This document shows, piece after piece, positions 1 through 13,973 of a DNA stretch of 64,000 nucleotides (position 1 is the stretch's first letter; every line of letters starts with the position of its first letter). The stretch is from Latrodectus hesperus. Taxonomy: Eukaryota; Arthropoda; Arachnida; Araneae; Theridiidae. The position numbers were made by a program, and so were the translations under genes. Under the pieces are notes generated by a model, which was given only the letters and a program-made list of their open reading frames with translations, did not search any database and was not told where the DNA came from. The stretch covers positions 42,260,924-42,324,923 of the forward strand of contig CM075862.1 of NCBI GenBank assembly GCA_037975125.1, written 5' to 3'.

Positions 1-3000
1 TCTCGCTCAGTAGACAGTATTCAGTAACATCATACTTATTTTGTATGTCATTTGGTATTGAACTTGAGGTCTATCAATCTGTAATTCACTATCTAATAAT
101 TATGCCATGGTATGTTTTTATCAATGAAAATATGTGTCTGATTTAACTGAAATAGATTTTAATATTTTATTCATTTTTGGTCTCATATTAAGTAAAATTG
201 TGTTTGTAGGATTATCGGAAATGATATTCGTGATTTCCATCACAAAAATGAAATGTTCACTAAACAAAAATGCTGTGATCATCACGGAGATCAAGTGATT
301 TACATACTTTTTCCACATTGAATGTAAAATATTTTTTACTCTGACTTTTTTACTAAACATTTTATGAGTTTTCAAAACTCAAAAATTCTTAAATTAACAT
401 AATATGAATTATCCTTCATTTATTTTCATAATGGGATCATAATCTTGACCTTGGTAAAACGTGTAAATCAACTTTTAATATCTTTCATTCAGGAAAAATT
501 AAGTATTTGGTAAAAACAAATAGTTTAAAGCAGCAATAAAGTTGATCTAATTTTTTGGAAACAATCTAAAAAATCATCAAGTACTGTTTTAAATTAGGAA
601 AAAATTGACTCATGCTAATAACAAAATTATTAAAAAATTTAACAAATCTTTTAAAAATTTTGCAAAATGATTTTGATTTTAGATAAAAGTCATGATAATT
701 CGTTATAAATATTATAAGAATTTTAGAAACACTTCATTAAACTTTTTTCTATAAAAATGCTGAATTGTGAGATTAGATTGATTTTGACAGTTGGATTTGT
801 TTTTATAATGCAAATATTATTATCATAACTGTAGATTTCCTGTTTCGTTTTAAGTAAAACATTTCATAAAAATAATTCTATAAAATTTGTAATCCAAAAC
901 AAATCCTTCTATTCATTATTTTATGACTTGCAAATAATTTCGCTAAGTGCATTTTAAGCTCTTACTTTTTTTTTATCTATCCATGATAAATTATCTCTAA
1001 GTTTTGATTTAAAGGGAAACTTCCTGCAAGATAATATAATAGCAGTCTCGGTACGAGAAATGATAAAATTGTTTTCCTGTTGATCATACACTGTCTCATA
1101 GAAAACGCTTAGTAAAATGCTTTTAAAATAATTCAGTAAATTATATGTTAAGAAATATTAAAAATGGAATTAAATATTAAAAATAAAAATGAAATGAATG
1201 AATAATGTGAAATAAAAAAGCAATCAAATTTAAACAAACTTTATTTCACGAATGGCAGCAAAAATGTATAAACATAAATTAATTTTATGAACTTTACAGA
1301 GCAAAATACTTGAGTATTTTGTATTTTTTCATTTTTATTTTAATGAGATTAATAAGAACTAAAAATCTTTTAAATCATTTTGAATATTTAATGTTAGTTT
1401 AATACGCTTATTATACTTTTCAGCTCTCTAGTCCCATAAGACGACAAAAAGTGTACATAAAAATTAATTTTACGATTTACAATGCAAAAATACTTAAATG
1501 GTTTTGTAATTTTTCACTTTTATTATAATGAAACTATCAAGAATTGAAAATCTTGAGGAAAATTAATTTTAGTTTTAAATGTTTAGTATAGTTTTTAACG
1601 CTTTTATATGAATAGTATAGTTTATAAATAACGACAAAATTGTACATAAAATTGAATTTTAGGAATTTTACAGAGCAAAATACTTGTAAGATATTATATT
1701 TTTTCACTTTTATAATGATGAATTTTAATAATTAATAGTCTGTTAAAATATTACGAATACATAATTTTAGCTTTGTGTTTCGTGCAATGTTTTGCTCACC
1801 AGTCACAAAAGGACGAAAATAATTAATGTAAAAATAAATTATGTGAACAATTGAATTTTATGTGAACTTTACAGCATAAAATATACGAATGATTTCGTAT
1901 TTTTTTCACTTTTATTATGATGATTTTTAAGAATCATAAATATTAAAATGTTACGGATACTTAATTTAAGCTTAATATGCTTAGTATCATATTTTTGTGC
2001 TCACTTTAGCTTTTTACATCGGTGACTCAACTATAATGAGCTTTAAGTTCTATGCACACACACACACAAATTTTATTTTATGAAAATATGAAGAAACATT
2101 CTTTGAAATCGAAGCAAAATCATGTAGGAATTCTCTCTGTGTGTGAGAGAGATTCCCTCGAAATGTCTTGGCGTCCTATTGGTCGATCGTTGTCCCCTTA
2201 ATGCCCACCGCTGATCTGGATCAATTCCATGCATCTGCAAGTTTTTCATTTTGACGAGTCATGGTGAAAGGTGTAAAATGCAGTTTCAGGTGGAGGCACA
2301 AAAGTTTAAGTTTGACTTTGTCTTAATCCTGAAAGCATTTACCTGAGCAAGAGTGTAACATTCGTCATGAGGATAATTTTTGTTGTAGATTCTTATTAAG
2401 TGTGGTGTGTAAATTTATAAAAGATCACCAATGGATTACACATGACAAACGCTTATTAACATAGAACATAACAACAAAACACGAACAAACACTAACATGA
2501 GCATAACGTAACTTATTGTTTACCCTCTCCTCTTTTTCATTATTCCTCTTTCGTATCTAGCTCGTAACGACAAAGAGCGACCAAAAATAAAGGTTTTTAT
2601 TAGAGATTCATCTTTAATTCTGACACAGAGTGAATGGTTCTTCGTAATTTAAAAAAGAATCATGCAGAAGAGCCCCAGACCATAGCGGTATTTCAAACAT
2701 TGCTACATTAAATTATAAAACATTGCGATTAAGGCATATTTGATCTGCTATGTACACCATTAGCGAATACGAATGGTGGGTCGGGATTCGATAATAGATT
2801 TGATAATACTCACTACCTACTCGATAATAAGATATTTTAAAAAATTCAAAAGGATGAATAAATAAAAAATAGTTATCACTCACTTCCACTAACAAAGAGG
2901 TCCTCCTGAAATCTCACTTTTTTAGAGTAGAAAGAAAATTAACCATGGTAACGACAACAGCCTTTTGGAGAATTCCCAGAACATCTTCTTTCCAGGGGTT

Positions 3001-4921
3001 CTGTGAGATCTGCTAGCAGGAAACAGAAACTGACTTCCATTTTTGTTACGTCAAGGATTTCAGCTGAACTTCTGAGGATCTGAAGAACTCTAATAAGTGT
3101 CTTTTCCCAATGTCGGTTTCGGTTCACAATGGTAATTTTCAAATTTTAGAATTTTTTTAGGAAGGGATTTTTTTAATGGCTTGCCACAAGCAAGCTTGAG
3201 CTATGAACATTACCTTGCTGAGTGCTACCATCTCCGTTCCTAGCCCTCCACCCAAAAAGAGCATACGTTTATCTCCCTTCACCCCATGGCGTCATAAAAA
3301 ATCATAGGACTTTCTTTTACTAGACTCAAGAAATGGTTTGCATGGCCATAGCAAAAGTATAACAGGAAATAAATCGAAATAGGTAAGCTATTCTGTGGAA
3401 AGAATCATCGAAGCATAATTTGTTTCCTTATTTATGCTCATTATTGAGAACCAATTGAAGATCTTCAATAAACTGCATTGGATTTTCATAGATTTTTTGT
3501 TTATTTTTATATAACCCATTCTTGACAAATTCTTGCAGTTCATTGTCAAAATAGGACAAAATATTTTTAGATAGATTACAATTGCTGAATATTCCAGCCA
3601 ATTTGGAATAACTGAATTATTTTCAAATCAGAAAACAAATTTATTCTACAAAAATATTTTAATATGCTATCAATAGACATTAAATGAATATCTTCTGTTC
3701 TTTGGTGTTGGGCTGATTTACATCAAACTCAAACCTTTATAACATTATCTTAGTTTATAGGTGTGTGATTTAGGTTAAAGAGTATAACTGTAAAAGTGGG
3801 AAATTATCTTATTCCAGCTGATAAGTCCATATATATGACTGATTACTCTAAACATAAATACAATAAATATTAAAAACGGAACAATACAAATAAGTATTGA
3901 GAAGGTTTTATCAGTCTTTCGAACATTTCCTTTCTTCATGCACAATTTACAATGGGAAGTGTCCTTAGTCAATCATGTATAAACACATGCATAGTTTGCA
4001 AATTACTTTTAAAGGAATTTTGAAGGAATTAAAGAGTAGCTGTATTTAATACTAACAAATATTATTGAATATTTCGATTCTTAATATGATCGATGAATTA
4101 TGAAAGTCATTTAGATAAGAAAAGATAAAACCTTTTTCATAGAAAATATTGATTTAAATTTTCAAATACTAATATTTGTGTCATGAAATTCGTCCTTCTG
4201 TAAATATAAATCATATTATATATAGTTAATTTAAATATCTTTTTTTGCTCTGCAAATGTAATTAATATAAATATATTATTATTCAACATAAATAATCATT
4301 TAATCTCTATTTAATCTATGTGATAAATCCTTTACTGAAATTATATATTTTTATTTTTAAATCTATATTTAAAAGAATACTTAATAAATTATTAAAAATA
4401 AGTATAAAATAATCTCTATATGCCATTTTGTGCAGAAAATATGTAAGATTAGATTTAAAAAAATCAGTTGTCCAACCCCTTTACATAAACATTCAGTTCT
4501 GCAAGTCTGCCTTTGCAAATTCGAAGAACTGATAAAATATACATATATAAACTTTAAATAGAAAAGATTATTTATTTTTTAAATATGACTCCATCATGTG
4601 AACTACTTGAATGTAAAATTTGGATTGAAGTTTCACGGAGCACTCAAAAAACGGAAAATCCATGATTAATATAATATTGTGCACAGCGTGGTCCTGTGTT
4701 CATGGGCATTACTGTATCTCTGACTTCAATTCAATCAAATGTCTCTCTTAGCCATAGAGGTATCAGCAATTCTATAGAAATGAGACTTATTCTGCATGGA
4801 TCAATAACAACTTGTCTTATAAAAGACTGCTATCTTCAGAGCCAAAGTCAAGCTCTAGCAATTCTCAATACTTCATTCCAGCAAAGAATATCGGACCGAT
4901 TATTTTGCTATTACGTCTTCA
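1..4921. other. Gene-poor AT-rich stretch, no gene supported
   Basis: I see no convincing gene here. The open frames are short and have no recognisable domain. Two patches are less AT-rich than their surroundings (about 2130-2360 and 3160-3300), but neither gives a readable protein or repeat family. A short (CA)n run lies near 2055-2069. Confidence 0.6.
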
Positions 4922-4929
4922 CTATAGGA

Positions 4930-5405
4930 CAGGGTTGGTCAGCCTGCGGCTCTTTGAAGGATTGATTGTGGCTCTCGATAAATGCACCCGAGTTCCCTTT
5001 TCATTTTTGTGTTATTATATTATAAAATATTATTATCTTTCCATGTGTGTTTCCAAATGACTTTTAAATTACTGACAACAAATATGAAAGACTACGTGCA
5101 ACCTTGTAACAAATTTCATTTCCGTCGAAGTTAAGAATAGTATGACTCATCGAAAACAGCGCCAGTGATCATAAACAGTGGCGTAATCAACCGATTTCAA
5201 ATTTGTAAACTATCATTGCAACGGATAATTAATATTGTGCGTCTGGAGGTAGCAATTTAAATTAATATAAATATAATGTAAAAGAGTTTTAATACCTTTT
5301 TTGCGTATTTAACGCATTCAAACGTATTTAATTGTGACTCCCGAAACTTTTAAAATTTTGAAAAATGACTTGCACTGTGAGTATGAAGCAACTGTGCCGC
5401 CACTG
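4930..5405. mobile_element. hAT-type MITE (non-autonomous), with 8-bp target duplication
   Basis: The element starts with CAGGGTTGG and ends with CCGCCACTG, giving CAG...CTG ends as in hAT elements. It is flanked on both sides by the same 8-bp word CTATAGGA (4922-4929 and 5406-5413), the target duplication length of hAT transposases. GGCTCTC-like and GACTCCC-like stretches sit just inside the two ends, as in many hAT MITEs. The terminal repeats are short and imperfect. At 476 bp with no transposase frame it must have been moved by a transposase encoded elsewhere. Confidence 0.75.
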
Positions 5406-5413
5406 CTATAGGA

Positions 5414-6342
5414 GGTTCTTTTCCTCCCAAACTCTGAACGTCATGTTTGTCGAACAATGACATTACTTCGGTCTTTCTCTCGAAATTTACTTCTGATAAA
5501 TAATTCTAATATTAATGATTCCTATTGGTTATTATTTATTTCCTGTTATTAAGCATTCACCTGAAATATCAACAGATATGCTATTACAATATGGAAGAAC
5601 TGTATTTATATCTATACATTTAAAATCAGAAACATAAAATAGTTTCTATGATGTTTTTCGATTCACTTTGTATTTTCGTGTTAAAAAGTTTACTTCATAT
5701 ACAAGTGTAAAATAAAAGAAATTACTCTTTTTATATACAGGTACTTAAGTTGTCATTTCTAATTCGTGTCAAATATATTTTATACGAAGATATAAAATTC
5801 TCGAGGAGAAACTGAAGCAACATACTTATAATTCCAATCATCAAAGTGCACATGTAACACAACAAAGGCATTTATAAAATTCTTTGGTGTAACCAAATTC
5901 TTTAACAAAAAGTATTCTCATGGATTGAAAACAATGCATATGTGCCGCAAGAGATTGTAAACTTCAGTGAGTCTGCACATTTAAATTTAACAAATATTAC
6001 TGACAGAATATTACAAATATAATATTATAACAAATATTTTTGGATGATTTAAAGTTAAAAGTGAGTATGCCAATTTAAAATTCAAGAACATGCAAATATT
6101 AATTGCAAATTTTTTTCTTGGCATATCAGAGTATTAACAAATTAAGAATTTTGGAATTCAGTTTCTAAATTTTTTCCAAATTCATTAATATAAAATTAAG
6201 AATTTTGAAAACTGAAATGTATATTAATTTAATTCAGATAGACAAATGAATATGGTCTCTAAAACTCTTGCATTCCACCCGTGTATTATAATTGTGAATA
6301 TAGAATAAAATAGTTTATATATATAAATATTTGTTACATTAG
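5414..6342. other. AT-rich spacer, nothing recognised
   Basis: No gene, RNA or clear repeat was seen. The stretch is simple AT-rich sequence with short open frames only. Confidence 0.5.
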
Positions 6343-6595
6343 CACAGATATCATATAACCCAGGTTGCCAAATTTTGAGTTTGTTTATCTTTTGGCGGAT
6401 TTTCCTCTTTATTTGGCAACCTAATTTTTATTAAGTCATACAGATCTAGACTTATGAGAAATTTGAAGAAAATTGTGTTTTGGCAACCCTAGTAATTACG
6501 TCATCGCGAGACATCACAATACGTCATGGTATAATGGCGTTTCTTCTCCGAAAAAAAATTCAGAATTTGGCATTCTGGATTATACGGCATCTGTA
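6343..6595. mobile_element. MITE of the GCCGTATAATCC family, full-length copy
   Basis: The right end reads, inverted, as CAGATGCCGTATAATCCAGA, and the left end is a decayed version (CACAGATATCATATAACCC). It has the same length (about 250 bp) and the same interior as the copy at 19522-19772, including GGCAACCCTAGTA and two TACGTCA words (6497-6503 and 6520-6526). It encodes no protein. Confidence 0.7.
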
Positions 6596-9289
6596 CCGTT
6601 AATTTTATATTTGAATAACTATTAATCAAAACCATACAAAATAGCAAACATAAAATTGAAGATAACAAATAATGATTATTTGATCGGCTTTATTTGTTAC
6701 CTAAATAAAACGGTTTCCACTAACATAGAACATTTTATACTAAATACACACATGGTTGTTATTTAGATAAACCATTTGTGTTTCTTACAACACACACATC
6801 GGCGTTCAGTTCTAATAGTTACTTTTCTGTTTTGGCTTCACAAAATAGTAAAAAGCTGGGGCTGACCTACTACTGAACAGAAGAGTAACGCCAGAGATAC
6901 GGGATTCTATCACACCTGAAGAAAGTGCTCCAATGAGCATGAAATGAAACTTCTCTGAAAGTCAAACATATAATATTAAAAATTAGGAAAAATACTCATT
7001 CCAAAAACAGTTTCACATATGGGTTTTAATACTGCTGATTTGATTATACTTAAATTTTGATGTATTATTGATAGAGAAAAAAAGGGTTAAAAACTATCGT
7101 ATGAAGTATTCTGTTACTATATTCTTTTTTAAAAATTATTTTTCTTAGGTTTTTCATTTTAATGAAATAACTTCTATGTTGTTGTTAAAAAACTAATCAA
7201 TTTAAAATACCTTTATGATTAATTTATTTGAAAATAAATTTAGACACAATTTTCTTTCGTTGTAATTTCCATTAAATATTCACTAAGTCAAATGAAACGA
7301 TTTGGTATTATCTGCGCAAAACTTTTTTGTAAACAGGATTTTATACAAGTTTGATTTCGGTTTGATGACTACACTAAAAAATTCATACAGTTTGACATTT
7401 TAAAGAAATAGATGAACATTAAAATATATTTTCTTTTGAATAAATCTTGGAATGTAATGGGATTTATGCAGAATATACAAGAAGTTTAAGAGAATTTATT
7501 ATCTGTAGTAATTCATAGCACAAATTTTATATAACAATCAGTATTTTAATGTAATATTTTATTTTCTTATAAATCGAAAATAAATTGCAAGAAATATCAA
7601 TACCTTCTGGTGATATAAATGTGTTTTGTAATGTAAAATTTCTTAAAATTTTATAGTCTTTTTTATCCGATTCAAGTAATTATATATTCAATTAATAAAG
7701 AATTCAATTTAATTTCTCTCTTTAACTGTTATAATCAAAGACACAGTAAAATATCGTAAATATACAACTAAAATTGCTAGAAATGGAATATTTTTTACTT
7801 TAATTTCTTTTACAATTATTCATAATGATCTGTCTGTTAGGATATTAAAGTATCACTGTCTCTCTGTTTTTACCCTCTCTACATAATAGATCCCCCTGAC
7901 TAGAGTAAATGCGCGCCCTCTTGTGACCAAACGGTGCATATTCTGGTCAGACGTCTTTCTGCCTTGCTTGAGAATAGATGTGTTGACTCTCTTGTGTATC
8001 ATTGGAAATGTTCTTTGTTATTATTTATTGTAATTACTATATGTTGTAATTGTCTGTTGTCATTAAACATGTCCGTTTGTGTTCCACTGCCTTCTCTCTA
8101 CTTAATTTTATACATAAAACTGTCTTTATTAAAAAATGTTCAACAGAATTATTATTATTTTTTAAAATTTTTGTCTTTATTTACCTCATTTTTTGTCGGT
8201 CGACTTTTTCCCTCTTATAATATCATTTAATCTATATTGAATGACAATTTCGCATGTTAATCCAGAGAAAAAAATTAAATATTACATTTTATGTCTTGTA
8301 ATGCAAATGAAGTAAAATCTGTAAAATATTTTATTAATCTTATTGTTTAATTAATTTTAATAATTATAAAATTCCTAGCAACTTAATCCTTTCAACTTTC
8401 TATCGTTTTCTATTTAATATTCAAAAATATTACTCAATATTCATTAACATGGCTTTTTTGCCATTTGTTGAGAAAAGGGCTTAAAAGCTATAATAATTCA
8501 AAATAATTCTTTAAAAAAATATAATAATATGAATTATATTTAAATATATAGTTCAATTTTCTTTCTTTCTTCAGAACTGATAATCTTTCAATTTTTTATA
8601 TATTAGGAATGTTATTAAAACACTTTATTTAACACAGGTAACTGTAAAAACGGCTAGATTTCACTAATAATAAACTGTTAAGAATAAAATTGATAATGAT
8701 AACTGATTATTCTCAGTAGATATGTAAACTAGTGTCCAAACTACGCTCGAAAAATCCAAACAGAATCCAAAACATATTGGTACTATATGATAATATTTAC
8801 TGTCTTAGAAATTCATTTAAATGCAAATTTTTTTTCAAGTGAAAGTTAAAGAAAAGATAAGCAGCTCAACTAGCTAGGAATTTTTTTATTTAATTAAATT
8901 TTTTTCTGTTCAAATAAATTTTTTAAATTCTTAATTAAATGATCACTAAAATAATAATGTTGGAGTCTAATAACAATGTTGAAGTTCAATTATGTTTTTT
9001 TTATAATAAATATATAATTTATTTATTAAATAAATTCAAAATATAATCTCTTAAATAAAATACATTTTTTGTAATTAATTTAATAATATAAACATTCAGG
9101 TAATGATTATAAGTCAAAACAAACATTATATTCAATGGAAAGCATTAAACCAAGCAAATAATTTTTTCCGAATTTGATCTTCTTAAAAAGGTCCCGTTTT
9201 TAATATAATCAAAATATTACACACTTTATTATGTAAGGATTGGTGTGAAACAAATATGATTAAAATAAAAAGATCTTTCTGCACAAGTC
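6596..9289. other. Gene-poor AT-rich spacer
   Basis: No gene was found. The segment 7890-8100 is less AT-rich, is open for 98 codons on the plus strand and ends in T-rich sequence. It might be decayed retroelement sequence, but no domain or repeat end supports that. Confidence 0.45.
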
Positions 9290-9370
9290 GACGAGGATGG
9301 GATTCGAACCCACGCGGGCAGAGCCCAATGGATTAGCAGTCCATCGCCTTAACCACTCGGCCACCTCGTC
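9290..9370 (-). tRNA. tRNA-Ser (anticodon GCT)
   Basis: Read on the minus strand, the 81 bases fold as a class II tRNA. There is a 7-bp acceptor stem (GACGAGG with CCTCGTC), a D arm with GTGGCCGAGTGG (A box), an anticodon loop CTGCTAA giving GCT, a long variable arm GGGCTCTGCCC typical of serine tRNAs, and a T arm with GGTTCGAATCC (B box). No intron is present and CCA is not encoded. A TTTTT run about 17 nt downstream can serve as the RNA polymerase III terminator. The sequence is identical to the gene at 41802-41882. Confidence 0.96.
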
Positions 9371-12300
9371 ATGTTTGAGCATATATTTCTTATAATAATT
9401 TTAAAATTAATTGTTCCGTAAGCTTTTATTCTGGTGTGTATTTACTTTTTTAAACAATCTTTCCAAACGTACATTCTGACAATTAAAAGATATATCTGAC
9501 TTCAAAGTTATAATAATTCCTTACCTTTACTTGATTATGTAAAATGTTAAAATTTGAACTCCATGAACAAAATCACTGTTTTTGAAGCTTTTTAATAATA
9601 TTCAAGCATATTATATAATAAAGATATGTTCATAAGATATGCAAGCGAATTCTTCTAAGTCGTTAGTAAATGACTTCTATTGCATAAACATTATACGCAT
9701 GCCTTTAATAAATCTAATTAATTATTTTTGATTGATAATTTATATTGTCGTTGCAATTTCATATTCACAATGAAATCAGAAATGTAGAAGTACTACATTT
9801 GATGAGGAACATGTAAGTAAAGCAAGAAAATGAATCAAATTATTCAATCCTGTTTAATGTAAATTGAATTTTAAGAAGATTGCTTAAGGAAAAATATTTT
9901 TAAATGCTTTCTTTATTTCATACACTGTCAGTTAAATAAGTACAATTGAAAAATTTTAAATATATAAAAATATTGTTTATTTTTTAATTTGTGCAATCAT
10001 AAAATTTCAAAAATAGTTTTAAATGTTGGAAAATTTACGCATAGTATGATAACAATATTGATGTATGTGAGAGTTGTAAAAATATTCGTCGTGAGCAAAG
10101 CATAGCAGTCTTTAATTATATCTTCAAGCCAAACCAAAAGCGAATTTATTTTAATTCTACTTTCTAATCCTACTTAATAGATGATTTGACAATTAATAGC
10201 ATAATAGGTGTAAGAAACTGCTTGGATATCCTCCTCACATTTATAAATATTTTCAATTTTACCTCTATTAACTTGCACGTTCTCATTGGCACCGAATTAA
10301 AAGTATATAAACTTTCTGGGAAATTTTTCATGGATTATTTAGTTAAATAATGGGCTATTTTCACATGCTACAAGGGAGTAAACCAAGAAAACTCCTCAGA
10401 TTCTATTCTGATAGATATGCACGTAGAATATTTATATATATGCCTCACTAATCTCCCATTATTTAATAATAGCTTTGATCAAACCAAAGACCCTTCTTCC
10501 TAAAAGAGTTCTGACCTTTAATGCAACATTTTTTTATCGTAATTATTGCGTTTGGATTGCAATATTTATATTATATTATTGCTTATTATTATTTGGTTAT
10601 TATTGCGTTTTTATCGAAATTAATGCGTTTGTTAATGGTTCGGAATCCACTTAAAACTGCAGGTGTGAGTCTGATTAGCCATCGTCTGCAAAAAAGTGAC
10701 TTTTGAGCGACAAACAAACCAAATCCAGCTATACCTGAACTAGAACTTCGATAACTTAGGCTATGATGAGCCCCTTATGGGGATATTACTCGATCTAAAA
10801 AACAAGATTATACAGAGACTATCATATTGTAATGTTATTTGAGAAAAATTAATTGGCAGAAAAATATAAAGGATGCACATAAATAAAGAAACCTTAAAAA
10901 TTGTAGTTTTCAAAAAAATTACTGAAAAACTAAGCAATCAGAAACGCTATTACAGAAAATTTTCTTTTAAATAAGGAATTTTTCCTGAGATCTAGGCAGA
11001 CTCTTTCCAGATCGATAAAAATTTGAAAAATCTCTAGTGAATACGACAGATCTATTTATAATTGAAGATCAGTTTAGAAAATAAAACAAAATTTTACAAA
11101 TTTACCACTTTTTCGAATGTTTATATTCATTTTCTTAATCTAATCATTATTTTTAATTGTTTATTATTTACACACAGTTGTTTGTATTATAATTATATAT
11201 TTTTCAGTATATTACGGAGAAAAATATGATTATGAAAATTAGGGACCACTGGTGTTCTAAAGTATTGCTTTTTAATACAAAGACATTTCTTAATTGTTTT
11301 CTCCTTTTGGGTTTTCCAACGTCAAATTTGATGTCGGAATTTTAAGAGGGATGTAGTAGATGTGCTATCGTTACCACGAAAGAGAGTATTTGTAATTTGA
11401 CAGTTAGGCTAAAACAGAACTGCATCAGTCAAATCCTTAAAAGCTTGAGCCATTGAAAAATGTTTTGTTTATCTTAATAAACTTAAATACAAAAGTTTGC
11501 TAAAATGAGGAGAAAATTGCATTTTAAAAGATAACCAATGCATAGGTTTTAAACGAAAAGTTTTGCCAAAATTGCGTGGCCTCTATTTCGGTTTTTATGA
11601 TTTTGGAAAACACGGATTTTTTACCTGACCCATCACAAGAACCATCGACACGTAAATGGCGACTTTGACATATAAAATATATCTTGATCAGAATGCTTTT
11701 CCATTCGGGAGGCGTGAAGAGGAAGGTGCCAGTTCAGGTGTCGACCTCGTCATTAGATCTTGGTTTAAAAAAAAAGGAGATTCTTTGTTTAGCTGTATCT
11801 TAATTAGAAGAATAAGTAGTTTGAAACATACCAGAAGCAAGTCAACAATTTGAACATAGCAATTCGAAGGAAATCTGATAGGAAAAAATTGATAAAAGAA
11901 TTTGGAAAAAATATCATAGTACAAGAGACAAGTACTGCCATGTTCTGAGATCAAATACAAGAATATCATAGTACTGCCACTTTCTAAGAGATGCGGTTTC
12001 ATGGTAAACAGCAATTAACATGGAGAAAAAAAAACAGGTTCAAATAATTAAAATGTAAATATAATTATTTATAGTATTAATATTTGGTTAATGCACTCAA
12101 CTTGTATTCATTGTTAATTATCTTATCTTTCGAAATATTGTATTGCATTAATTGAACTTAAATTATTCCATTTTTACCTAAAAAGCCAAAATCCAAATTA
12201 ATTGTTTTTTAAATGAAAAGTAAATAAGTTTTCTATCGATAGATGGCAGCAGTAGAAACATAAGTGAGTATAATGAGTTTCTGCGTATGTTAAGGAGAAA

Positions 12301-12788
12301 TTTCCATGCCTTTAGTGTATCTGAGTATTGAGTGCAAAAATGGATCATTAAGCAACAAAATACTTAGCCAAATATTAAACAATAATGCTTAAAATAGCTC
12401 AGTGGTTATAGTCCAATATTTTTTTTTATCATTTAAAAAAATTATATGAGTTAGTTTATAATATATATTACCCACTAAGTTTAGTATAGTTCAGATTTTG
12501 TTTGTTCAATATTTATAATTACAAAAAAGGAATAAAATGAATTTAAATAACAATAATTAAGATATTAAAACTCCTCTTTTATAAATATTAATTTAAACGA
12601 AGAATTAGTTAATATTTCCCTAAACTGCTCTGAGATCACAATTTATCAGGGCCAAAAGGGGGCAGAAATATAAGCTTAGTTTAATAATTGATGAAACCAG
12701 AACTTGCCTTTATGTAATCTTAAGTATTTTTTTTTGGGGGGGGGTATAATGTTGTTTTGTTGTTGTTATTGCACCAGCAAACTTCCCT
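9371..12788. other. Gene-poor AT-rich spacer
   Basis: No gene was supported. The first 60 bases share words with the sequence beside the second tRNA-Ser (for example ATTGTTCCGTAAGC). A less AT-rich patch at 10640-10800 is unclassified. The open frames near 11650-12010 on both strands have no recognisable domain. Confidence 0.5.
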
Positions 12789-12831
12789 GTACCTAGCCCA
12801 GATCATAGTACCTTTGATCTGGGCTAGGTAC
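12789..12831. repeat. Perfect 17-bp inverted repeat (hairpin)
   Basis: GTACCTAGCCCAGATCA is followed by a 9-nt loop and its exact reverse complement TGATCTGGGCTAGGTAC. Two further partial copies of CTAGCCCAG/CTGGGC follow within 40 bp. It adjoins the SINE that begins at about 12865 and may be a rearranged part of it. Confidence 0.75.
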
Positions 12832-12864
12832 TAGTACTGGTAGTACCTAGCCCAGTGCCTAATA

Positions 12865-13115
12865 CTGGGCTTTACCAGTTAGATAGAAGCAGCTAGGTGG
12901 GTGTCATCATAATGTAGAAGCAGGGACCAAGCAGAAGAGCCCCAAAAACTGGGCCTTCCACCCTAAGAGGTATCATTTCGCATTTAGGACATTACGACCA
13001 TATAATATTAAATATACCCCAGTCGCCATTAGTGACCAAGATAGATCTTTGGTTGGGTTGGGATTCGAACTCGCTGTTTTCCAATTGTAGGCCTAATTAT
13101 TTAAGAACAATTTTA
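12865..13115 (-). mobile_element. tRNA-derived SINE, family 2
   Basis: About 240 bp resembles 61770-61995: both have GAAGCAG..ACCAAGCAGAAG, then CTGGGCCT-like sequence, then GAGGTATCATTTC and a GGACATTA-like block. The right end carries GGGATTCGAACTC, which on the minus strand is a pol III B box (GAGTTCGAATCCC). The SINE head therefore lies at the high-coordinate end. Confidence 0.6.
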
Positions 13116-13973
13116 GATGACAAAGGTGGCCACTGTTTCCACTGATTTCATACACCTGTAAACCTGCAAAATACTTGCAAGTTTAATCATTCCTTCTTCA
13201 TGTCAGTTCACGTACAATTAATATTTTTCTCTATTTGCCATCCTTCATGGTATTGCAATTGTGCCAGCAACGCTTATGATTTTCCGTGAAACTCCTTTGT
13301 CTTTACAGGTTCAATGCAAATGCTTTGGATGAAAATTTAAACTGAATTAGTTATCAGGAAGTCTTGAATGCAATGACTTTATAGCATACATTCACGCGTT
13401 AAGAAGATAACAATACTAATAATTTATTTTAACTTTAATAAGTATGTTGAGGTCTTAAAATAATTTTTTGACGAGTGTGTGAGTCATATGATTTCTAAAA
13501 CCCCTAAAGAATGCTATTCTTATAATAATTGTGTGTCATCTAAATTTAATTGGCAAAAAAAATTACTTGAAGTGTAAATAATTATAAAGGATAATTTATA
13601 TCATCAATAGATATAAGATAATAGATCAATAGACAGATTCATGTATCAGTATATAGTAAAATAAGTATGTTTAATGATCGCTAGATTTAATTCAATTGGG
13701 TTTTAATTATTTACAGAATTACAAATGTTTAATTGGTTAAAATATTTTTGATAGAAAAAATATCACAATGATGCTGTTATTTAAAAAGTAGACTTGAATG
13801 AAAGAAATCCAATCCATAGTTACAAAAAGTATTATCAAGTCATACTATAAATACCAGTTAACATCAATACACTCTTTAAAAGGTGTTTTTGTGTTTTAAC
13901 TATCAAAACTTTTATATATTATTCCAAATTTTTTAAGCTGGAACAGATGTAACAATCATTAAGTTTAAACTCT

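Noticed and set aside
2713..3142. Two minus-strand frames of 60 and 67 codons as possible exons
   Set aside because: No domain, no conserved splice context and no paralogue in the window; too short to support.
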